This document shows, piece after piece, positions 32,567 to 43,286 of a stretch of DNA of 64,000 bases. A model generated the notes under the pieces. It was not told where the DNA came from, did no database searches, and saw only the letters and a list, made by a program, of their open reading frames with translations. The position numbers were made by a program, and so were the translations under genes. The DNA is from Adiantum capillus-veneris. Taxonomy: Eukaryota; Streptophyta; Polypodiopsida; Polypodiales; Pteridaceae. Position 1 is the first letter of the stretch. Each line of letters opens with the position of its first letter. The stretch spans positions 88,810,881 to 88,874,880 of the forward strand of contig CM043957.1 of assembly GCA_014529385.2 (NCBI GenBank), given 5' to 3'.

Positions 32567-32808
32567 GCACCAAAAGGCCCAATTACATTGGACATTTGAA
32601 AAACCTATTTTATTGTTGCATAGACACGTGGTTCCACAATATGTTAACTTTTTTGATATCTTATGGGTAAACAGAACTTGAAATTGCAAAGTCATCTCAT
32701 TACATAGATAATAGACACAGTAGACACAATTGTTGATCATATTGTCATTGGAAAGTCAAAACATTACAAAGATAAGGGTGTGCAATACAAAAAGAAGGGT
32801 AACTTCGG

Positions 32809-33703
32809 TTAATGCTCGAAGTCTCGTCGCAATCAACGTGCAAGCTGCATATCTTTTGGCTGTATTGTCACTCGCTTTGCATGAATGGCGCATAGGTGGT
32901 ATCTTCCAACACCGAAATGATGTGGGCCTCTGTAGCTTTGTGAATAGCCTCTAGCGCTATTGCTTGCATTCTATACGGATTTCCATAGCTTTGAAGCACC
33001 TCCTTCACTCTGCGAGCAAAGGGGGCGCGTCGAATCAAAAGCTCTGTAGTCTTCTAGTAGTGGAGGATTTCTGCGAATGCCCTTGCTATTTTTCAGCGCC
33101 GCTGCGGTTGTCTTGGGGGCACTTGCACATTTGCTGACTGGCGGCATTTAGGCTTCTTGAAAAACTTAGACTTGCGCCTGTTTACATTCTTAGGGGCTGG
33201 ATCTGCAGCCTCTTCTGATTCATCCTCTTCCCTTGCCTACCAATCTTGTGGTGTGGGGAGAGCTCCCTGGCCTCGAGGCAGTGTCTTCCCCCCAACGGGC
33301 ACCCAGTGTGTGCGCGGTATTTTAGCTCACATACATGGTGGCTCACTCTCTGATTCAGTGTCTGTATGGACCACACGAGTCTTGGATGGTCCTGCTTGTG
33401 ATTGGTGGCGCGACGGCTCCTCCTTATCGAACTCTGTTGTTTGCTGGCCCTCTTCTTCTCTCCAGCGTTGGGCACGTTGCTTCATTCTTTTTTTAGGTGT
33501 TATATCTTGAGCATGTGGAGATTCAACAGCCCTCGATGACTCTGGTGCCCTACTACCATGCCCACTGCCAGAAGAGTTCATGGAACGGCCAGGTGTTCGT
33601 GGCCGTTTTCTTGTGCCTTTAAGCCATGCCGGCTTCTTACATCCTTGGAGGGTGTTTTTTTTGGCAAGCGGTGCTCTTTCGCAGTTTGTTTGGTGCGCGC
33701 CAT
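32809..33703 (-). pseudogene. Histone H3-like gene with long linker, decayed
   Basis: The minus-strand ATG at 33701-33703 opens MARTKQTAKEHRLPKK. The first eight residues are identical to the canonical histone H3 start. After a frameshift at a T8 run (33655-33662) comes a basic linker of roughly 150 residues (GCKKPAWLKGTRKRPRTPG, PKKRMKQRAQRWREEEG). The histone fold follows: ARAFAEILHY, KTTELLIRRAPFARRVKEV, ALEAIHKATEAHIISVLEDT and, after a second frameshift near 32895, [18 protein letters not shown]. This matches H3 alpha-N to alpha-3 ([39 protein letters not shown]). Loop 1 is not lengthened as in CENH3. In-frame stops (33327-33329, near 33237, near 33092, 33054-33056, and one near the end) make it a pseudogene. 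It lies between the hairpins and the transposase-like gene, on the same strand as the latter. Confidence 0.85.
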
Positions 33704-33846
33704 TTTGTATGGTAAGAGCTCACCTATTCTTAAGAAATGAGTGGTTTATGAGAGCATGCAATATTTATAAGGGCCCATTTAAAAAGGGCCCTGTTCACAC
33801 TACTAATTTTGGAAAAAAAACTATTATTTTTTAAATAAACATGTCG

Positions 33847-36824
33847 CTAAGACTTGGACCCTGCATTCACGTTTAGTGACTCGCACAGTATCCACTTTGA
33901 TCCTTGTCGCACTTTGCATCGCCACCATGCAACATGCTTGGTGGGACCTTGCAACATTTTCCACTTGTTGCTATGCTCTTGACGACTCCATTTCCGCACT
34001 TCAATAGCAATCTTGAATTGTCGCGCACACTCCATTGTGAGCTTACGAGCAAATGTTGTGCGAAAAAACCAGTTGAACATCTCCTCCAAATTATTGGATT
34101 GCACCATTCCACCACCATGTTGAGTATTTTTGAAGTACACTCCCCTTGCTCGATAATGGGACTTCTCCATGCCTTGAGTGCTAAAAATTTCAAGCGATCC
34201 ATACTTGTGCATAAAAAATGCACCATGCGCAAACAAGATATGTTGTTCACATGAGTAAACGACCCACATTATTTAATAAAAACAATCCCTTGTAATAAAT
34301 ACACCACGTAAAATGGCTTACCATGTAATGTGTGATGTTATTTTCACCCCAAGAAAGGGCGAAGACCTTGGTAAAATCCACCAAGGCTTCTTGAAATGAT
34401 TGGCGTTGTTATTTTGTTGTGTTGTTAAGGCCCATAAGCTTGACCATTTTATCAAAATGTGCCCAAACTTGCTTGCGCTTGTTTGCAAGCTCGCCATTTG
34501 AATCATTGTCAGTAGTAGCTTTGCATAACTCCTTCCAAAGCTCCCAAAGGTTACCTGCCTGCTGGTTGGAGCTGTTTGGAGCATCATATCGACTTGGCTT
34601 TCCTTGGGAAACTTTCTTCAAAAAGTGTCTAGCTTTTTGTCCACTCATTGACACTTGTTGAGCAAATTCATGGGCCTCCGCTGTGTTCTTTGCAACAACG
34701 ATAGACACATTTCCACCGTGACAGCCAATGGAATTCAAGAGTACCTCCACTCTTTCGATCGCTTCCTGGGACTTTTCCAATGGTTTCATTGTGAAAGCAT
34801 AGTCAATGTGGAGCTTCAATAGCCTATCAAAAATACGCATGAATGCGTGTAATGTACAAAAATGTACATTCGATAGAGGAAATGGAAAGATTGGATTCCA
34901 AGAGTGGTCCTTTTGATCACGGTCTGGGGCATTGAGCATGGGACATCTCAAAATAGACGCTTTCCATTCTCTACCTTCATCTCCGAAATCACGACAATTT
35001 AACCCTTGTTCTCCATGCCCTTTCCATGGAAGCATGGAACCGACCTTTGCAGTGCTCTTATGTGATTTTTTTCCATTAGGTTTGTACCCTCGAGTGAAAA
35101 ATGGACAAGGCATGAGAGAAGAAGCCCCTTGTTTGTAGCCAAGCAAACACTTTATGGTCTTCAAATCCCCACCTAAGTGCCACTCCACATCATAACTACC
35201 AAAACCCTCAATCTCCAACTTCTAACCTGCAATTTGGGAGTGTATTACTTCTGTGATCCATGGAGTTCTCTCAAAAATCCATGAAAGTACTCCATTGGTC
35301 TCTTTGGGCACCTCAATAGCACCCAACCACCAAATGTCTTTCTCTGATTGCACGCTAAAAGATGGGGTGGGAGATGGCTCAACCGAATCCCTTCGCTTGG
35401 TTTGCAGAAGGGCCTCGTTCATTAGAGTGACACTTAGCCTCTCTAACCTTCGGCCTTTCACTATTTTACACTCATCGAGTTTCAGCACAAAAGCGACCTT
35501 TGTGCCAAGCACTACAAAATAAATAGTGTCAAGACCTGAAACTTCAGAGTCTATGATAATAACAATACCAAAGAAAAAAGTAAAGTGTGTCACTTCCTTC
35601 AGGTAACTCCTAAAATCTAAGCATGGCTTGTTGAAGCCTTCTAAGATCCACAAAAATATTGTTCCACATTGTGTAAGGAAAGCCCTTCTCCAAAGGTCTT
35701 ATGGATTGTTACTTACCTTTTCCCCTTGTCTTTGTTGCGCACGAAGCATAAAGGGAAGTTGGCATTGTGTCCTTAATGTGTAGGTATGTCCCAATGTGGG
35801 AGAACACATCTTCATTTGTGGCCTTCTTTGCGAGGTTGACCTTGTGAGGAACGGGAAATAGGTTTTCCACAATGGCATGCTCTTTGAGGGCATCCTTTAG
35901 GAGTTGGAAAATAGCCTGATAGGCTTTGGTGCTGATTCCAGCCTCATCAGAAGCTTCTTGCACGTCATCATCACTAACCACATTTCTCAATTTATGCATA
36001 AGGTCCTTGGTGACTGCATCCTTAATGTGCTTACCTCCAGGTGATTGTAAGATAGAAATCACATCCTGGGTATTGAGACAACTAGTGAGAAGGTTGACTC
36101 GATCATCTTGGCTTGTTCCACCGCATGCCTCCTGGATGACGTTTCTAGCAACAAATAAAAATAAATGTTAGAAAATAGTGTGAAGTAAGAATGCATCATG
36201 CAAGTAAAGACCAAATCACCTTGTGGCTATAACTCGTCATTTGCGTGCTCCTCCCGAATGTGCAAGAGTTTCAATGGATGAATACATGCGTTTGCGTTCC
36301 CTTGCACCAAGGGGTGTTTCTTTCAAGTATGTGATGGTGTTGGTAAGCTTTTGGATGTGGGACTCCTTTTCTTGCATTTGTTGTTCAAGAGTTTTAACCA
36401 CCCTCTCTGAAGAGGCAACACTCTCTTGTAATGCCGTTGTCTTGAGGTGAAGAGCTTGACATTCATGCATCCACATATGCAAAGAAGCACCTGCACCCAT
36501 ACACAACCGCTTGCATTAGCCTAACAAGCCTGCTTCTCCCCTCCCAAGAAATTGAAGAAATGTGGAAAGGCTATTAAACGATGGATGGAAGCGGCTTATA
36601 GGATCATAAGGGTACAAATGGCCATCCACCCAAATGTCAACATTGGTCTCACAAGCGGTGCGACGTTCTTGTGATGACCTTTGATCAGCCTCACTAGCGG
36701 TCTTCGGTGCAAATGTCGTGGGTAAGAGAATATGTATGCTTTTGGTGTGCGGAGTACGTGGTGGTGGAAGAAAACCATTTGTGATGTCCGTGAGCACCAT
36801 GGAAGCTGTTGCTTGAGGAAGCAA
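33847..36824 (-). pseudogene. Multi-exon transposase-like gene, decayed
   Basis: Minus-strand pieces join in order. 36824-36516 is an N-terminal region. 36506-36237 is a coiled coil (LEQQMQEKESHIQKLTN). An intron (GTGATTTGG...TTGCTAG) leads to 36160-35709 (ISTKAYQAIFQLLKDALKE, LFPVPHKVNLAKKATNEDV). A second intron (GTAAGTAAC...ATCTTAG) leads to 35640-34320 and a final exon to 33847. The long exon has WLGAIEVPKE, EWHLGGDLKTIKCLLGY, LMPCPF and VHFCTLHAFMRIFDRLL. The last has YGSLEIFSTQGMEKSHYRARG. Spaced Asp (GGDLK), Asp (FDRLL) and Glu (GMEK) could be an RNase H-fold DDE triad. Similar blocks occur, as I recall, in uncharacterised eukaryotic transposase-like proteins; I cannot name the superfamily. 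In-frame stops occur at 36237, 35222 and 34409. Confidence 0.55.
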
Positions 36825-37396
36825 ATGATAAAAAGATAGAGGGGGAGAGGTAGGGAGGTTAAGAAAGATGGGAGCAGAGAAGGAGGGAGGGGGGGGAGGG
36901 AGAGATTGGAGAGGAGGAGGAAGGTAGGGGCACGGAGGGAGAGGAGAGGGAGAGAGGAGGGAGGAGGGAGGAGGGAGGATGGAGGAGGAGGAGAGAACAA
37001 AGTGTTTTTTACTTTTTGGGGGAAAAGATTTTTGAAAAAACGGACTTTCTAAGCTTGTGGGTTAAAAAATGGGTCAAAAAATGATTTTTGGATATGTATG
37101 TATGTTGGGAGGGAGCTCTAAGTAAAAAATAAGTAAAAACGATTATTTTTTTTAAGTCAAATTTTGACTCTTAGTGACCCATGTTTTTGCCGATGTGGTC
37201 ACACCCCTATGCTTCCTTCACTTTAAAAAAAAGTTAGAGAGAGAAAGTAACCCCTTAGGTCCACATCCTACATTTGTCTAAAAAAAAGGCTAGAAAATCC
37301 TACTCAAAACTACCTTCTTCAATGCCCTTTCCCCCTTAACCCCACACAACATTAGCCTTAATCCCTAAAAATTAGGATTCCTTACAAGGCCCATGC

Positions 37397-37418
37397 AAGG
37401 TTCATATTTCTCCTAATG
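37397..37418 (-). repeat. Right terminal inverted repeat
   Basis: The reverse complement reads CATTAGGAGAAATATGAACC followed by TT and pairs with 27629-27650 in 20 of 22 positions. Confidence 0.65.
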
Positions 37419-37822
37419 CAATTGTTGGAAACCACTTTGATTTAAACACCATGCATTAACTTTTCTAGTTATATTTTTTACATGTGTAAAGGAACCAAGT
37501 GGTTTCGGAGCCTTGCACAACAATCTGAAAGTGGGTGGATACCCTTGCTTTGCCCAATCACGATGGAGGTGGTGCGTATCGAGCTCCTAGATCTCAAACC
37601 CCACTATGGACTCAACCTACATGATTCGGAGTGTTGCTCGAAGTCACCCTACTCAGAATCTAAATCATCACCTTCTCACTCTTCACATGTCAATGTTCTC
37701 ACTGAGACTATGCCGTCTTGTACTTGAGAAACCTGCAGTGGGTAGACGGTGTAGGACCTAATTCCTCGTCCAATAACTAGGTGATCCAATTACATCTAGA
37801 AAGACTACTCTTGAAGTAGTAC

Positions 37823-38179
37823 CTAACAACCACTACCTCTCAAGCATCTCATTGAGATCAAGCTTTTCACAATCTTAAGAACATAATGCACATGTTGTGG
37901 CATATAAGATACACCATTGGGTAATGACAAGCATAGATCTCTTGCACCATCGATATCATATGTTGATCTGTCAGCTAGATAGACATGACCAAGACTCCTA
38001 CAAGCATATATCTTCTGCACCCCATCAGCTAGGTGCGCACAATCAAGGATCCTACTAGAAAAAGTGCTAAACCACTCACTACATGACGTGACATGGAATG
38101 CTCCATACTCATCTAGCAACCATATACACAATCTTGCAAGGATTACACCTCCCGGCTCAATAAGTGTTTCAACCGCCAT
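37823..38179 (-). pseudogene. Copia protease fragment
   Basis: The minus-strand frame shows HVTSCSEWFSTF, LGHVYLADRSTYDIDG, LCLSLPNGV and YVLKIVKSLISMRCL. These follow the order of the region just after the protease active site in copia pol. The DSGA motif itself is degraded (LLDEYGAFHVTS). There is no LTR, RT or integrase next to it, so this is an isolated scrap. Confidence 0.7.
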
Positions 38180-38700
38180 AAGACTTCAAGCACAACTTGC
38201 CACTACCTCTACACTGCTTGTTACAAGTGGTAGCTTGTATCATGTTCTACTCTCCATTGCTTATAGCCCAAGGTAGTCAAATGTTCATCACAACTCGCAA
38301 AGTTGGGGTTGCCATGCTTTTGGCTCTCTGCAAACGAGCCATCAAGGTCAAATTGGTTTTTTTTTTTGGCAAAAACCTTTTAAGCTCTTAACCTTCTAGA
38401 TCCTTATTAAGAAGAGGTTGCAGTGAGCATAAATCATCTCTTATATTTCTCTCTCATCTTCACTCGATCATTGCTTTTAAGTCTAATCAACTTTATGCTA
38501 AAGGATCTAGTTAATAGGCTTATGCTCAAGCTAGAAGAGTTAAGCTATTTATGTCTATTGCTCATGCTGGTATAATTGAGCATATCTAGCCTATGCTAAT
38601 TAGTGGAGAGGCATAGAGTCCAACACTCACGCACATGTGCACTATAAGATGAGATCACTTATCCTTGATAGCAAAAGCTCATCTAGTGGAAACTTTTCAA

Positions 38701-38829
38701 GCTTGTTTAAGGTTTTAATAGCTCTTAGGGGGGTCAACCTAAAAACCTGGAAGTATGGCATCTAGTGGACGCTTGTTTAAGGCTTTGATAGCTCTTAGTG
38801 GGGTCACCCTAAAAACTATAAGCATGGCA
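38701..38829. repeat. Tandem duplication, period 70
   Basis: GCTTGTTTAAGG...AGCTCTTAG...GGGGTCA..CCTAAAAAC occurs at 38701 and again at 38771, moderately diverged. Confidence 0.85.
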
Positions 38830-39742
38830 TGTGAGTTTAAAATAAGGGAACTTTTTATTGGGTACATTTTAAAAATTTAGTGGAGTAACATTTACAAAAG
38901 GGGATTTTTATTCCACTTTGAACAAAATCCATAAGTTTCTCAAAGAAAAAAGGGTGTTTTATTACCTTGGAGCATGTAGGTAGAGTGGTTTTTTAAATAC
39001 CCTTTGCACACATGTGATATAGGGGATCTCTTCTATGCGACCCCCCTCGTATAGCTATACTTACTTTTTGAAGTACTCATCATTAAGCTCTTTTTCACTT
39101 CATCTAGAATTTTTCAATGTCTTTCTGTGTGTGCACATAAATGTCTCATCATTGGACATATGCATGATGCACTCTTATTATGCTCTATCCGTGCACTCAC
39201 CATGCAAGATGACTTAGCCACGTCAATAGGTCATCTTTTACTTGAAATGGCATAGCCCTAACTACTTTATCCATTCGAACACCCAAATCATTAAAGGTCC
39301 CATTTCCTTATTTTAATTTCCAATATCTTTACATAATGGGAGTCTAAGTATTCATGCCACTTGTCCTTTTTTGCTACTTTCCTTTCATTTCAGAGTTATC
39401 CTTTAATGAAACTACTCTATGAATTTTATTATGGTCAATGCATAGTAGATATAAGAATTCCATGTGCGCTTATAAGGGCACTTTTTTTCCAAGGGTTCCC
39501 CCCTTGGTTATCCAGGTATTTAGACCCTAATATAGACTTCTCAATAAAATATTTCCTTTCATTTTAATTGTAACAGTCCAACAAAGACTCACTAAGCTAT
39601 ATGCTACCATAGTTCACCAACTGCACAGCCTGCTTCACCACAATAACTTTTAAAATACCTGATGGAAATGGGATCGTGCTAGCTAGGGTGGATGAAAGAC
39701 AAACATCATGCACACAAGTGAGTGTATGTATGCTAGATTATC

Positions 39743-39914
39743 ACTCAAGAAAATTAGGTTCCAAGATCAACTAACTTGGACTCATAAACACGATCTTGAG
39801 TTGTTTGCTAACCCATGACAAGTTCACCACTCAAGAAAATTAGGTTCCAAGATCAACTAACTTGGACTCATAAACACGATCTTGAGTTGTTTGCTAACCC
39901 ATCACAAGTTCACC
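39743..39914. repeat. Tandem duplication, period 86
   Basis: ACTCAAGAAAATTAGGTTCC...CCCATGACAAGTTCACC occurs twice, at 39743 and 39829. One substitution (CATGAC/CATCAC) is visible, so the duplication is recent. Confidence 0.92.
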
Positions 39915-40195
39915 ATAAACAAGAGAGATGTAAAGCAAACATGGAATGTATTTGTTTATTCATGAAAGGAGCTTTAAGTAGCTCTACAACCTTGCACTGT
40001 TGCATGTCTCTCATTGACTCATACTCTAGTGACTCTAGGACAAAGCTCTTACCTTACAATCAAGGATTTCCCTAAGGTGATCATGATCGTGTGATTACGT
40101 TAATAACACAAGTAATTACACATGAAAAATACCTGATCACATTAATTGTTAATGTGATCTTGATCAAATGACCTACAAAAACCAATAGATCCAGT

Positions 40196-40290
40196 TAGCC
40201 CATCGGGTTTGTTTATCTTCCCGACGGGCCCACCAAGATTTTTCTTTTACCCAGTGGGTCCGTCGAGAAAATAAAAAAGCCCGATGGGCG
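40196..40290. repeat. Inverted GC-rich motif cluster
   Basis: GCCCATCGGG, CCCGACGGGCCCACC, CCAGTGGGTCCGTCGAG and GCCCGATGGGCG occur within 95 bases in otherwise AT-rich DNA. The outer two are inverted copies. Confidence 0.7.
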
Positions 40291-41275
40291 TAATTATATA
40301 TAGTAAAATCTCTTCTAACTTTGGCATTTTGACTAGGCTAATCCTTGGGGAGTGTATCTTAGCACCGGGTATAATCATCTCCTTGTGAATTGACCTAATA
40401 TTACAGAGTCATAGGTCCTCTTTTTTATTGAGCGTGATTCTTAATATGGTAACCACTACTAAAATATTTAAATCTTTCACCGAACATAAAGGTGCAAAGC
40501 CAAAACAATTGAGAACTTGGAGATTCATGCTCATTGTGACAAAGCCATTGGTCCAGAAAAGGGCTAAAGTTGGTTTTAGAAGATGAGCATATGTAAATGA
40601 CGAAACGATAGCCAAGGGTCGGATGTCGTGTACCAGTGTACTGGGTATATAAAGATCCTTGAAGTCTTACATTTTACACTATCATAGATTTGAGGTGATA
40701 TACATTGTCACTATAAAATATGAGAGCTATAATCCTTAATTGGGTGAATAATCTTGAATTGGATGCATAAGGGGGCTAAAATCCTTGATTGGGTACAAGT
40801 AGTCCTCAATTGTGTAATTGTAATGAATATTTCATTGCCTTGTTTTATGCATTGGTTTATATAGGGAGTGCATCATGTATTATGAAAGATTGTTAGTACA
40901 TGAGATTACCAATGAAAGATATTATTGCTTTTGTGTGTGTTTTGCAAATAATTATCATCGTTTCAGTGTAGAAATTGATTATTCTTTGTAGCCTTTGAAA
41001 ATAGATGTATCTTATTGTTTGCAAATCGAAGAGGATGTAAACTAATCATCATATTTATAATTGCATTGACAAATATAGCCATTTAGAGAGTGCATTGCAA
41101 TGTGTATGTTTGCTCACAAGATATGTGATCGATATGTGGATTGACTAGAGTGCATTGCAAATCTCATATTGTGTAGAGTTTGATTGCTTTCTTACTGATT
41201 GTTTTTCTAATATATATTGAAAGGATGATTTTTTTTAAAAATTGAACATCTAGTTCTTATACCTTCAATATTAAA

Positions 41276-42678
41276 TTGAAATCAGTGGAGCAAAATATCG
41301 GCACAAGTGGTACGAAGAAGGCAAAGAATAAAAAAGCCCTTAACAAAGAGTGGGATTATGCTCACAACATAAGCGATCGATATATGGAGTGGCATTGTAA
41401 ATTTTGTTTCACTACAAAATCTGGCAGTGCACCACGTATTAGGGACCATTTTTTGGGTAGCATTAAAAAGAATTGTAAGAAATATGAACATCCTCATGCG
41501 TCTGCAATTACAAAGCTTTTGAGAGAAGAGCTCGCCAAAAAGGGTGACAAGAGAAAGTGGGTGCATAGATCTATTATGGATGCATATCGAGAGCAGACAA
41601 AGTCAAATATCAACTCTCCTCATCCTGTGGTTACACCAACTAACCTTGCTATAGAATAGACTACGCAGGGAGAGGAAATGCCAAGCAGTGTTCCTTTTAA
41701 GTACCACAATGAAGGTGGACTTGGGCAAATGCGTCAAAAATCATTGCATCAAAGATTTCGAATGCACTCATTAGAGGAAGTGCAAATTACACTCCCCAAA
41801 GCGATTTTTTTCACTGGAAGTGCTCTAGTCATGCTAGATAACAATCATTGGAAGGCCACATGGAAGAAAATCGGTGAGTTAGGCCCATGATTTTTAGCCC
41901 CTTTGTATCACACGATACGAAATGATCTCTTTGGACAAATGTTACATCGAAATCAAAGAGCTTGTTTTCAAAATAATACTTGGGAATATATCGATTTCAA
42001 GATGCAGAATTATGAGTGATGGTTGGCATAATGTTCAAAGAAGACCATTGATTAATGTAATGTTGGTTTGTCCAAGGGGAGAAACATTCATAAAGGCGAT
42101 TGACAATTCTTGTGCAATTAAAAATGGCAAATACATTTTTGAGGTCTTGATTAATGTAATTAAAGAAATCGGTGTTGAACATGTCGTTCAAGTAGTCATG
42201 GACAATGCAAAGAACTGTAAAAATGCTAGCAAATTAATTTAAAAAAGTGTTTTCTACACATTTTTACCAATAATTGTAATACACACAATTTAAACTTGGT
42301 GCTAAAGGATTGGTATACTAGGGACAAAACCACATGGTTTGCCAAAATAATTGACACAGCGCAACAAGTTGTGAATTTCATCTTGAAACGACAAAGAGAG
42401 TTTGATTTGTACAAAATGTGCATGTCAGTTATGTTGAACTATTTGCTGAAACTTGATTTTGCACGCACTTTTATACATTGGAATCACCTCTCTGCAACAA
42501 TAAGTGCGGTGTGATTGACACTTTCAACTGCACGGTCTTTGACGAATAGCAGCTTGAGCAGAAAGAAAAATTGAAAGAGAAAATTACATGTCTATGTGGG
42601 TCCATAAACAAGCCTTCTTGGTGGAGGAGTGTAATGGATGCATACCATATAATGATGCCCGTTGAGTGTGAAATATTT
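41276..42678 (+). pseudogene. hAT transposase, N-terminal half (BED finger and DUF659)
   Basis: The plus-strand frame at 41276 has a BED-type finger: W-HCKFC, then R-IRDHFLG and C-KKYEHPH. After stops and shifts, the frame at 41922-42242 shows a DUF659 block: ISRCRIMSDGWHNVQRRPLINVML, IKAIDNS, VVQVVMDNAKNCKNAS. Then NLVLKDWYTRDKTTW, with a TAA at 42240 and several frame changes, and WWRSVMDAYHIMMPV. The DDE first Asp is in SDGW and the second in MDNA. The gene stops at the left inverted repeat of the 5.7 kb insertion and resumes at 48372. Confidence 0.8.
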
Positions 42679-43170
42679 GCAAGCTTCTAATTTAGAGCTT
42701 TTCTTTGAAACTTAGATCTTTTCTCTTAGGGATCTTTTAAAGGTACTTTTAGGAGTGCAAATAAAAATCCATATGCCTTCAACAAGCATGTTTTAATAGA
42801 TATACACATACACAAACACACATACATATACATGTGCACACACATATGTATTAAAGAGATTGTCTGTGCATGTGTGTTTATTAGATCATATCACATATTT
42901 ACATGTTAGAATTAGGATAATACGGTATAGCAAGACTTCTGAAATTTGATTATATATTCAAGGTAACCTTCTCAAGACTTGCATTCCAAGAGAAACAAGT
43001 CTTAAGTAAATTAATGTGGTCACTCATTAGAGGAATAGTAGTGTACCTTAGTGCGAGCTATGGGGAGTAAAGAATCTTGCCCATCTAATGTATACATAAA
43101 GTGTACACTTTTATATAAGTGCAAATAATATATGTAATTCACTTGTCTTATATGGTATGCATTTCAAAAG

Positions 43171-43286
43171 GGGCCTTCCACTTCTAGCCTTGTAGCAACA
43201 TAGAAAGCACTCTATTGGTTATAAGAGGCATTCCACCTACTACCCTTGTAGCAACATAGAAAGAACTCTAATTGTTATAAGAGGCA
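43171..43286. repeat. Tandem duplication of about 60 bases
   Basis: CTTGTAGCAACATAGAAAG...TTATAAGAGGCA occurs twice in a row. Confidence 0.85.

Larger units (their letters stand above)
27629..37418. mobile_element. Inverted-repeat-bounded unit with histone H3-like and transposase-like genes
   Basis: The unit is about 9.8 kb and its ends match in inverted orientation: 27629-27650 against the reverse complement of 37397-37418, 20 of 22 bases. A further similar inner pair is GGGATTAGGGTTAAT at 27664-27678 and its complement at 37351-37365. Inside, genes A and B read rightward and the H3-like and transposase-like genes read leftward. They converge on two large foldback hairpins. Every gene is damaged. 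I saw no convincing target duplication, so the boundaries could be slightly off. Known DNA transposons show this general plan; the specific gene set is unfamiliar to me. Confidence 0.6.
38180..41275. other. AT-rich stretch without recognised genes
   Basis: This stretch holds only repeats: a 70-bp tandem pair (38701-38829), an 86-bp tandem pair (39743-39914) and an inverted set of CCCGACGGGC-type motifs (40196-40290). No coding frame shows a known motif. Confidence 0.5.

Noticed and set aside
32809-33100. Possibility that the H3 fold is CENH3
   Set aside because: Loop 1 is the same length as canonical H3, and the N-terminus keeps ARTKQTA, unlike CENH3.
33157-33510. 117-codon plus-strand frame
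   Set aside because: It is opposite the H3-like gene linker and has no motif of its own.
36596-37000. Pro/Leu/Ser-rich minus-strand frame
   Set aside because: It arises from a pyrimidine-rich stretch upstream of the transposase-like gene start and is out of frame with it.
39743-39914. CRISPR-like direct repeats
   Set aside because: Only two adjacent copies with no spacers, in eukaryotic DNA; a simple tandem duplication.
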